Below are positions 45,788 through 52,957 of a DNA stretch of 64,000 nt, in pieces. The first letter of the stretch is position 1, and every line of letters starts with the position of its first letter. The position numbers and the translations under genes were made by a program. The stretch is from an uncultured Brachyspira sp. GTDB lineage: Bacteria; Spirochaetota; Brachyspiria; Brachyspirales; Brachyspiraceae. The notes below the pieces were generated by a model, which saw only the letters and a program-made list of their open reading frames with translations, did no database searches and was not told the origin of the DNA. The stretch covers positions 1-64,000 of the forward strand of contig NZ_CALXRN010000119.1 of NCBI RefSeq assembly GCF_944390595.1, read 5' to 3'.

Positions 45788-46597
45788 TTACTTTTTAAAA
45801 TGTAAGAATAAAGACTTAAATAATATTATTATTACAAAAGCTATTATACTTATTAAAACTATAGTAGCCCCTGGTTTTAAGCCCTCATAATAAGAAATGA
45901 ATATTCCAAGTATAGTAAAAAATAAATTAAACAGAACAGCATATATAATAGTTTTTTTATAACTTCCTGCTATCTGCATAGAGCAAGCAACAGGAACAAC
46001 CATCATTGAAGATACAATTAAAGCACCCACAGCCCTTGCTGATATTGATACTGTAACAGCTGTAAGTATAGTAAAAATAAAGTTTATTCTATTAACAGGG
46101 ACTCCTGAAAGTTTCGCAAGTCTTTCATTAAATATTATATAAAAAATCTCTTTATATAAAAATATAAAAATAAGTATAGATATTAAACTTATAAATATAA
46201 CTAATCTAAGTTCAAAATCGCTTACAGCAACTATGCTTCCAAATAAAAAACTATTAAAATTAGAATTATTTGACACAAAACCGGAAAGCATACCGGCTAA
46301 ACCAATAGATAATGACATTATAATAGATATAGACATCTCTCCGTATTTAGCAATTTTTTTTCTTATAAACTCAATAGAAAGAGCAGCCAATATACAAAAT
46401 ATAATAGAAGCTAATATTGGATTTATGTTAAATACAAGTCCGAATGTAACTCCTGCAAGAGAAGTATGCGATATAGCATCCCCTATCATAGAAAGCCTTT
46501 TTAATACAACAACAACCCCAATGCAAGGTATAATTACAGCAAGCATAATACCTACTATAAAAGCCTTACGCATAAAATCATATTGAAATATTTCCAT
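45788..46597 (-). CDS. znuB: Zinc/manganese ABC transporter permease
   Basis: The 269-residue inner-membrane permease of the ABC-3 family has about eight helices. Family segments 'LSMIGDAISHTSLAGV' (about 32-47) and 'ARAVGALIVSSMMVVPVACSM' (about 186-206) are clear. It forms the channel for a divalent metal. It is the third gene after the binding protein and ATPase. GGAG at the end of znuC serves as its ribosome site. Specificity for zinc over manganese is inferred from operon order and the binding protein. Confidence 0.9.
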   Translation of the reverse strand: MEIFQYDFMRKAFIVGIMLAVIIPCIGVVVVLKRLSMIGDAISHTSLAGVTFGLVFNINPILASIIFCILAALSIEFIRKKIAKYGEMSISIIMSLSIGLAGMLSGFVSNNSNFNSFLFGSIVAVSDFELRLVIFISLISILIFIFLYKEIFYIIFNERLAKLSGVPVNRINFIFTILTAVTVSISARAVGALIVSSMMVVPVACSMQIAGSYKKTIIYAVLFNLFFTILGIFISYYEGLKPGATIVLISIIAFVIIILFKSLFLHFKK

Positions 46598-46606
46598 TTA
46601 TAAATA

Positions 46607-47368
46607 TTACTCCATATTATTAAAAAAACAGCAAGAACAAACATCATTGTTATGAGGATGTTTATGCTTATGAGAAAGTTCTATATCTATTTGTTTTTTA
46701 GCAAGTTCAACTAAACTTCCGTCTTCAAAACAAAATATTCTATTTGATATTTTTGACACTCTTTCCACATCATGTGTAACCATTACTATAGATACCTTTT
46801 CATTTTTATTTAAATCCTGCAGTATATTATATATTAAATCTATAGTTTCCGCATCCACTCCGTTTATAGGCTCATCAAGAACAAGCAAATTAGGATTGGA
46901 TATTAAAGTTCTGGCTAAAAAAACTCTCTGTATTTGTCCTCCGGAAAGTTTAGATATCATTCTGTCTTTATATTTATCCATACCCAAAAGCTGCAGTACA
47001 TTCATAACTTTATCTTTATGCTTCTTATTTGGAAATTTAAATAAACCAATATCAGCAAAATTATTTGACATTACTATTTCATAAACTGTAGCCGGAAAAT
47101 TTGCAATTTTAGAATATGCATTCTGTTCTAAATATCCTACCTTTCTCCAATCTTTAAATTTACTTATATCCTCTTCATATAGTTTTATACTTCCTCTGTA
47201 TTGATGAAGTTCTCCTAAAATAAGTTTTAATATAGTACTTTTTCCAGCTCCGTTTGAACCTATTATAGATACAAAATCTCCGCTGTTAATATCAAAACTT
47301 ACACATCTTAATATATCAACAGATGTGTATCCAAAATGCACATTTTTAAATTCTATAACTTTACTCAT
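46607..47368 (-). CDS. znuC: Zinc/manganese ABC transporter ATPase with a His/Cys tail
   Basis: The 253-residue ATPase has Walker A 'GSNGAGKST' (about 37-45), the signature 'LSGGQIQRVFLARTL' (about 141-155), Walker B 'LLVLDEP' (about 161-167) and the switch His in 'VMVTHDVERV'. After the usual end there are about 28 extra residues with 'SHKHKHPH' and 'CSCC', a likely metal-binding tail that ZnuC proteins usually lack. It follows znuA by 5 bases. Confidence 0.9.
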   Translation of the reverse strand: MSKVIEFKNVHFGYTSVDILRCVSFDINSGDFVSIIGSNGAGKSTILKLILGELHQYRGSIKLYEEDISKFKDWRKVGYLEQNAYSKIANFPATVYEIVMSNNFADIGLFKFPNKKHKDKVMNVLQLLGMDKYKDRMISKLSGGQIQRVFLARTLISNPNLLVLDEPINGVDAETIDLIYNILQDLNKNEKVSIVMVTHDVERVSKISNRIFCFEDGSLVELAKKQIDIELSHKHKHPHNNDVCSCCFFNNME

Positions 47369-47373
47369 ATATT

Positions 47374-48240
47374 TTAATTAAGTCCGTTAGTTAAAGATAA
47401 AAAGTTTTTTTCCATTACAGAAAAATAATCCTCTCCTGCATTAATATATTCTTCACTTAAAGACTCTATAGGATTTAATGTATATATTTTAGCTCCTGAC
47501 TCTTTAGCTATAGAATCTACTAGTCTGGAACTTGAAAAATCTTCGTAGAATATAGCTTTTATATTATTATTTTTTATGAAAGATATTGTTTCAGACATGG
47601 ATTTAGGATCTGCTTCATCCCTTGCAATAGCAACCTGATTTAAAGAATACTCTTTGCAAAAATGTCCGAATGCAGGATGAGTTACAACCAAATTAGTATT
47701 TTTAACATTGGATAAATAATTTCTAAAAGTATTATCCAATTCATCTAAACGTATTGCATATATATTGTAATTAGAATTATAATAATCAGCATTGGTAGGA
47801 TCTGCTTCCATAAAAGCATTTTTAATATTTTCCATTTGTTTTTTTGCTTTAATTGGAGAAAGCCAAAAATGAGGATCAGCTTCTTCATTAATAATTCCAG
47901 AAGAAGCCTCAACATATTTAATATCTTTTATACTATCTTTAACTGTATCAACCCAATGCTCCATACCTCCGCCATTATATATAAAAAGATTAGCTTTAGT
48001 TAAATTTGCCATATCTTTAGAAGTTATTTCAAAATCATGCGGCTCAGCACCGGCAGAAGTCATATTATAAACATCTGCCTTTTCTCCGCCTATCTTTTTA
48101 GCAAAATCATAAATAGGATATATACTTGCATATACTTGAATTTTATTATCTGCTGTATTAGCTATATTGTTATTTGAAGTATTGCTATTACAACTAATAA
48201 TTAAAAATGTACTAATTATAATTGTTAAAATTTTTTTCAT
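47374..48240 (-). CDS. znuA: Zinc ABC transporter binding lipoprotein
   Basis: The 288-residue cluster A-I binding protein has a lipoprotein signal peptide with lipobox 'LIISC' (Cys about 17). Likely metal ligands are the His of 'GAEPHDFEI' (about 67), of 'VVTHPAFGHF' (about 186-194) and the acidic end 'TLNPIESL'. The His-rich loop of many ZnuA proteins is missing: 'SSGIINEEADPHFW' has no run of histidines. It heads the operon znuA-znuC-znuB. The promoter is covered by a large palindrome. Confidence 0.9.
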   Translation of the reverse strand: MKKILTIIISTFLIISCNSNTSNNNIANTADNKIQVYASIYPIYDFAKKIGGEKADVYNMTSAGAEPHDFEITSKDMANLTKANLFIYNGGGMEHWVDTVKDSIKDIKYVEASSGIINEEADPHFWLSPIKAKKQMENIKNAFMEADPTNADYYNSNYNIYAIRLDELDNTFRNYLSNVKNTNLVVTHPAFGHFCKEYSLNQVAIARDEADPKSMSETISFIKNNNIKAIFYEDFSSSRLVDSIAKESGAKIYTLNPIESLSEEYINAGEDYFSVMEKNFLSLTNGLN

Positions 48241-48255
48241 ATTGTATAAAATCCT

Positions 48256-48297
48256 TTATTAAAGTATTATAATTTCAATATTATAATACTTTAATAA
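48256..48297. promoter_or_regulatory. 18-bp perfect inverted repeat at the znuA promoter
   Basis: TTATTAAAGTATTATAAT (48256-48273) and ATTATAATACTTTAATAA (48280-48297) are perfect reverse complements with a 6-base spacer. It lies 15 bases upstream of znuA and covers the -10. A Zur- or Fur-type operator is likely. Confidence 0.65.
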
Positions 48298-48308
48298 TCA
48301 AATTTCAA
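48280..48308 (-). promoter_or_regulatory. znu operon promoter
   Basis: On the minus strand TTGAAA (48303-48308), 17 bases, TATAAT (48280-48285). The -10 is inside the right arm of the inverted repeat. Confidence 0.6.
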
Positions 48309-48411
48309 TCTGTTTTATTATACTAACATTTTAATAATATATGAAAATACATTATTAAATATAAGAACTTTTTACCGAAAATATTAATAGTATTATATTA
48401 TTAGGATAATT

Positions 48412-48807
48412 ATGAAGTATATTGTAGGATTTTTAGCTGCTGCTGTATTCATAGTTTCATGTACTACAGCACCAATAGCTCAATCAGATGGAAATAATCT
48501 TCATGGCAAGAAATACAAACTTGTAAGTATGTACCCGGAGATGAATATTACTATAGAGTTCACATCAGATACAATTTCCGGATTTTCTGCTGTAAATAAT
48601 TATTCATCTTCATATATGATTGACGGAGATATTTTTAATGTGCTGTCTATAGTAACAACAAGAAAGTTAGGCTCGGACGAAGAAAATAGTGCTGAAAAAA
48701 AATATCTTGAAATGCTTAAATCCGCAACATCATATAAGATCAGCGGCAAAAATTTAATAATATATACATTATTATCAAGTGAAAATTTAATTTTTGAAGA
48801 GATTTAG
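48412..48807 (+). CDS. META-domain lipoprotein, copy 1
   Basis: The 131-residue protein has a lipoprotein signal (VSC, Cys about 17) and a META/HslJ-like domain: 'GKKYKLVSMYPEMNITIEFTSDTISGFSAVNNYSSSYMI', 'VTTRKLG' and 'YLEMLKSATSYKISGKNLIIYT'. The family name is from HslJ and Leishmania META; the role is unknown, linked to heat or drug stress. It is followed by a paralogue whose reading frame overlaps its end, so this looks like a tandem duplication. Start supported by alignment rather than a strong SD. Confidence 0.8.
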   Translation: MKYIVGFLAAAVFIVSCTTAPIAQSDGNNLHGKKYKLVSMYPEMNITIEFTSDTISGFSAVNNYSSSYMIDGDIFNVLSIVTTRKLGSDEENSAEKKYLEMLKSATSYKISGKNLIIYTLLSSENLIFEEI

Positions 48808-48817
48808 AGTATTGTTA

Positions 48818-49228
48818 ATGATAAGAAAATTTATAGCACCTGTATTATTTATTATTATATTCCTTATAATTTCATGTGTTTCAACTAGCAAATCAATAGC
48901 TATATCTACAAGCACACTTAATGGAAAAACATTCCAGCTTACTAATATGTTTGAGGGAAGAGGCATAACAATATCATTTTATAATGAAGAGTTTTACGGA
49001 TACAGCGGATTCAATACATATCTAGGCGAATATGAAATGAGAAGAGGAAACATAATTATATTAAAAAATATGGCTGTAACAAAAATGGGCGGAACATCTG
49101 AAGCAGTTGAAATAGAAAAGCAATATATAGAATTATTAAGCAAAGCCTCATCAATAGAGCTTACAAGCAATACGCTAACAATAATAACATTAGATGATGA
49201 AAGACTAGAGTTTAAAAGAATAAAATAA
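48818..49228 (+). CDS. META-domain lipoprotein, copy 2
   Basis: This 136-residue sister of the preceding protein has lipobox 'LIISC' (Cys about 20) and the same domain, with 'GKTFQLTNMFEGRGITISFYNEEFYGYSGFNTYLGEYEM' and 'YIELLSKASSIELTSNTLTIIT'. The ATG at 48818 gives the standard lipoprotein signal; a TTG start at 48794, overlapping copy 1 by 14 bases, adds an unlikely MKRFRVLL prefix. Sequence drift between the two is large, so duplication is old. Confidence 0.8.
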   Translation: MIRKFIAPVLFIIIFLIISCVSTSKSIAISTSTLNGKTFQLTNMFEGRGITISFYNEEFYGYSGFNTYLGEYEMRRGNIIILKNMAVTKMGGTSEAVEIEKQYIELLSKASSIELTSNTLTIITLDDERLEFKRIK

Positions 49229-49236
49229 TATAAAAA

Positions 49237-49965
49237 ATGAAAAATAAAAAAATCATATATTTTATAATAGGTATAATTATATTTATTGCATTATGGTCTT
49301 TTATTTCTATAAAAATTAATTCAGAAATAATATTCCCAAATATACAAAGCATATTAAAAAGATTATTAGAAATAGTATCAGAAAAATCATTTTATAAAGA
49401 TTTAATTTCCAGTATGATAAGAGTATTAATAACATTTGCATTATCATTTTTATTGGCATTAGTTTTTGGAATAATATCAGGTATATTTAAAAATATTAGA
49501 TATATATTAATGCCTATAATAAATTTTATACGTACAATACCAACTATACCATTAATATTAGTTGCTGTAATATGGTTTGACAATAATACAGTTCCCATAT
49601 TTGTATCTATGCTTGTAATATTTCCAATAATGTATGATTCTGTATGCAATGGAATAATCAATGTTGATAAAAATTTAATAGATATGTCTTTATCCTACAA
49701 TGTATCTTTAAAAACTCAAATAATCAATCTATATATACCATTTATAAAACCATACATATTAACTGGAATATCTCAATCTATGGGTATAACTTGGAAAAGT
49801 ATATTAGCTGCAGAAATACTTGCAATTCCAAGTCTAGGTATAGGAACAAAATTATATGAATCTCATTTATATTTAGATACTATTTCATTGTTTGCATATT
49901 GTCTTATAGCTGTTATATTTAATGGAATATTTGAAATTGTTATAAGGATTAATAATGACAGATAA
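49237..49965 (+). CDS. ABC transporter permease (SsuC/TauC/ThiX type)
   Basis: The 242-residue inner-membrane permease of the BPD_transp_1 family has six helices. 'ALSFLLALVFGIISGI', 'IRTIPTIPLILVAVIWFDN' and the coupling loop 'TGISQSMGITWKSILAAEILAIPSLGIGTKLYES' are typical of the nitrate/sulfonate/taurine subgroup. It overlaps the ATPase gene by 11 bases. No substrate-binding protein is adjacent, so the substrate (sulfonate, thiamine precursor or other) is open. It lies 8 bases after META copy 2. Confidence 0.82.
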   Translation: MKNKKIIYFIIGIIIFIALWSFISIKINSEIIFPNIQSILKRLLEIVSEKSFYKDLISSMIRVLITFALSFLLALVFGIISGIFKNIRYILMPIINFIRTIPTIPLILVAVIWFDNNTVPIFVSMLVIFPIMYDSVCNGIINVDKNLIDMSLSYNVSLKTQIINLYIPFIKPYILTGISQSMGITWKSILAAEILAIPSLGIGTKLYESHLYLDTISLFAYCLIAVIFNGIFEIVIRINNDR

Positions 49966-50641
49966 TAATATATTTAAATTAGAAAATATAAATCTATCAT
50001 ATAATGATTTAACAATATTTCAAAATTTCAGTATAGAATTTCATTTAAATAAAATAAATATAATATTAGGTTCATCAGGATGCGGTAAAACTTCTCTTTT
50101 AAATATAATATCATCAAAAATAGATAAAAAGGATCAGGCATTCGTATATCAGGAACCTAGATTATTAAATTTTTTCAATTCCTATAAAAATATAGAATAT
50201 ATTTTAAAAGATAAGATAAAAGATAAAAAAGAAAGAGACAAAAAAATAATATCATCATTAGAGATAGTCGGACTTGAAAAAAACATATACTCGAAACCAG
50301 AAGAACTCAGCGGAGGAATGAAGCAAAGATTATCATTGGCGAGAGCTTTAGCTTATGATTCAAATTTTATACTAATGGATGAGCCTCTTCAAGGACAAGA
50401 CATAAAAAGAAAAAAAGAACTTCTTGACATAATTAAACAAATACAATTAAAAAGAAATAAAACATTTTTTTATGTTACGCATGATGTATCAGAAGCTGTT
50501 ATACTAGGAGATTATATATACATATTATCTAATCATAATAACAGCACTAAATTAATATTTAATACTCATATAAAAGAGAATGAGTTAAATAATAAATTGG
50601 AATTACAATCATCACTTACAAATATATTAATTAATAATTAA
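49955..50641 (+). CDS. ABC transporter ATPase (SsuB/TauB type)
   Basis: The 228-residue ATPase has Walker A 'GSSGCGKTS' (about 40-48), a Q-loop in 'FVYQEPRLL' (about 63-71), the signature 'LSGGMKQRLSLARAL' (about 112-126) and Walker B 'FILMDEP' (about 132-138). The ATG is inside the permease end, showing translational coupling. It powers the permease next to it. Confidence 0.88.
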   Translation: MTDNNIFKLENINLSYNDLTIFQNFSIEFHLNKINIILGSSGCGKTSLLNIISSKIDKKDQAFVYQEPRLLNFFNSYKNIEYILKDKIKDKKERDKKIISSLEIVGLEKNIYSKPEELSGGMKQRLSLARALAYDSNFILMDEPLQGQDIKRKKELLDIIKQIQLKRNKTFFYVTHDVSEAVILGDYIYILSNHNNSTKLIFNTHIKENELNNKLELQSSLTNILINN

Positions 50642-50663
50642 ATATATTAAAGCAATATTATTA

Positions 50664-52058
50664 CTATTTATTAATAAAAAATCTATTAATATAGTCTATA
50701 ACAAATATAGCCAAAACTATAAAAGGCAAAATATAAGTTACATAGAATCTAGCCCATTTAGGAAACTTGATACCTTTTCCTATATCTGCTTCTTTAATAA
50801 AATTATCCCATCCCCAGCCGAATTCTCTTGTACAGAATATAAGTATAATTATACCTCCGATTGGAAGAAAATTATTACTTACTAAAAAATCAAGTCCGTC
50901 AGCTATTGTGCTGCCTTCTCCAAGAGGTTTTATAAATGATAATATATTAAATCCTAAAGCTGTAGGCAAACTTAATATAAATATGCTTACAGCAACTATT
51001 ATAGTAGTTTTTTTACGGGGCATTTTAGTTTCAGACATAGTAAATGCAATAATATTTTCAAATACTGCTATTATAGTTGTTAATGCCGCCATTGATAAGA
51101 ATAAGAAGAATAATGCACCCCATAATCTTCCTAAAACCATAGAATTAAATATATTAGGTAAAGTCAAAAATACTAATCCTGCTCCTTCACCTGGATTAAT
51201 TCCAAAAGAAAATGTTGTAGGGAATATAACAAGACCGGATAAAAATGCTATTAATGTATCAAGCCCCATAACCATTACAGATTCGCCTGTAAGAGAATAG
51301 TTTTTATCTATATAGCTTCCGAATATAGTCATAGCTCCTATTCCAAGGCTCAAAGTAAAGAATGACTGTCCTATAGCAGCATAAGCAACAGAGAAAAATC
51401 CTTTAATACCTCCGCTGAACATTTTATCTAAATCAGGAAGCAAATAAAATTTAAGTCCTTCTTTAGCATTTGGAAGTGTAACAGCTCTTATTATAAGAAC
51501 AAAAAGAACTAATAAAAGAAGCGTCATCATAACTTTAGTAACCTTTTCAACTCCATTTTCAAGCCCCATCATACATACAAATGTTGCTATTACAACTGTT
51601 ATAGTCATCCATAATATTAAAGTAGATGGAGAAGCTAAAACAGAATTAAAAAACTCACCTACCTGCTGAGGATTAAGACCTTGAAGTTTTCCCATAGCCA
51701 TAAAATAACAATATGATAAACACCATCCTGCTATAGTAGTATAAAACATCATAAGAAGTACACATCCGAATAATTGTATGTATCCTACTATATGCCATTT
51801 ATATCCTGGTTTTTGTAAAGCTCTGTAAGAACCTGCTAAATCTCTTTTACCCGCTCTTCCGACAGAAAATTCCATCACAAGTATAGGAAGACCTAATATT
51901 ACAAGAGATATCAAATAAAGAAGTACAAAAAGAGCACCGCCGTACTTTCCTGTAATATAAGGAAATCTCCATACATTGCCCAACCCTATAGCACATCCTG
52001 CTGAAACTAATAAAAATCCTAATCTGCTTGAAAGTTTTTCTCTATCATTATTATGCAT
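50664..52058 (-). CDS. Sodium-dependent NSS/SNF transporter
   Basis: The 464-residue sodium symporter of the neurotransmitter family has about 11-12 helices. The family signature 'GCAIGLGNVWRFPYITGKYGGALFVLLY' is at about 20-47, with 'AGWCLSYCYF' and 'DTLIAFLSGLVIFPTTFSFG' later. Bacterial members such as LeuT, MhsT and Tyt1 take up amino acids. The substrate here is unknown. It stands alone on the minus strand, convergent to the ABC genes. Confidence 0.9.
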   Translation of the reverse strand: MHNNDREKLSSRLGFLLVSAGCAIGLGNVWRFPYITGKYGGALFVLLYLISLVILGLPILVMEFSVGRAGKRDLAGSYRALQKPGYKWHIVGYIQLFGCVLLMMFYTTIAGWCLSYCYFMAMGKLQGLNPQQVGEFFNSVLASPSTLILWMTITVVIATFVCMMGLENGVEKVTKVMMTLLLLVLFVLIIRAVTLPNAKEGLKFYLLPDLDKMFSGGIKGFFSVAYAAIGQSFFTLSLGIGAMTIFGSYIDKNYSLTGESVMVMGLDTLIAFLSGLVIFPTTFSFGINPGEGAGLVFLTLPNIFNSMVLGRLWGALFFLFLSMAALTTIIAVFENIIAFTMSETKMPRKKTTIIVAVSIFILSLPTALGFNILSFIKPLGEGSTIADGLDFLVSNNFLPIGGIIILIFCTREFGWGWDNFIKEADIGKGIKFPKWARFYVTYILPFIVLAIFVIDYINRFFINK

Positions 52059-52131
52059 ATCAATACCTATAATTTATTTTAAGTAATAATTAATAATAAT
52101 TAAAAAATATAAAAAATAATATTTAGAATAT

Positions 52132-52746
52132 TTAATTATTAGAAATTTTCAAATTATTTATATAATTAGTATATATATTTATATCGTTAGTATTTTCTAT
52201 TAAAATAAAATTAACTCTTCTGTTTTCTTCATTATTTGTATAAATATTTAATAAATCTTGAAGAGCATAATTTGTAAATTTAGATAAATTAGATGATTTC
52301 ATATTAAAATATACTGTTTCACATCTTTTATATGATAAATCCTCTATATCTTTTCTATTATAAAGAAATAATATATCATCCTTTTTATTTTCTAAAAACA
52401 TATTTTCATTATCAGATATATGTCCCTCTATAATTATACTCATAATGTTAGTATTTTGGGATAAACTGCTCACATAATTTATAGTATTATTGTATCTATT
52501 TAAATCCAAATAACTGCTGTTTGATGTAAACAAAATGGCATCCGGAACCACTAATAATTTACCCCTCTCTGTCATTATATACTCATATTTTGTTTTATTA
52601 GTTTCAGGGACAGTAATTTCTTTAGGAACTTCAACTTTTGGGGGTTTTGTTTTTTTGGCAGTTGATATAACTATTGCCCCATAAGAATTCAAAACTATTA
52701 ACAATAATATAGCTGACATAGTTATAAATGATTTTCTTTTTAACAT
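52132..52746 (-). CDS. Divergent OmpA-like secreted protein
   Basis: The 204-residue protein from the ATG at 52746, which follows GAAAGG, has an N-terminal hydrophobic signal or anchor (about 5-24) and a Pro/Lys-rich segment. It then shows an OmpA-like pattern: 'AILFTSNSSYLDLNRYNNTINYVSSL', 'SIIIEGHISD' (the usual hIEGHTD) and 'RKDIEDLSYKRCETVYFNM', 'RRVNFILI'. The peptidoglycan-binding Asp and Arg are partly retained (D of 'ISD', R of 'YKR'), so binding is uncertain. The call is tentative. Confidence 0.6.
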   Translation of the reverse strand: MLKRKSFITMSAILLLIVLNSYGAIVISTAKKTKPPKVEVPKEITVPETNKTKYEYIMTERGKLLVVPDAILFTSNSSYLDLNRYNNTINYVSSLSQNTNIMSIIIEGHISDNENMFLENKKDDILFLYNRKDIEDLSYKRCETVYFNMKSSNLSKFTNYALQDLLNIYTNNEENRRVNFILIENTNDINIYTNYINNLKISNN

Positions 52747-52864
52747 ATAAAAACCTTTCAAATCATATTATACAATATATTTAAAAAATTTAAATATCGT
52801 ATTTATGTCATCAATTAATTAGAGTCAAAAGTAAAAAAAAATTATGTATTTTTACGTTAGAAAA

Positions 52865-52892
52865 TTGACAATAAGAAAAATAACATTATACT
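52865..52892 (+). promoter_or_regulatory. ppdK promoter
   Basis: TTGACA (52865-52870), 16 bases, TATACT (52887-52892), with a GAGGAGA ribosome site just before the ATG at 52958. Confidence 0.7.
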
Positions 52893-52957
52893 ATATAAAG
52901 TAGTATATTTTTAACTTTATGTAAATATTTTATTATAATCAATGAGGAGAATTTATT

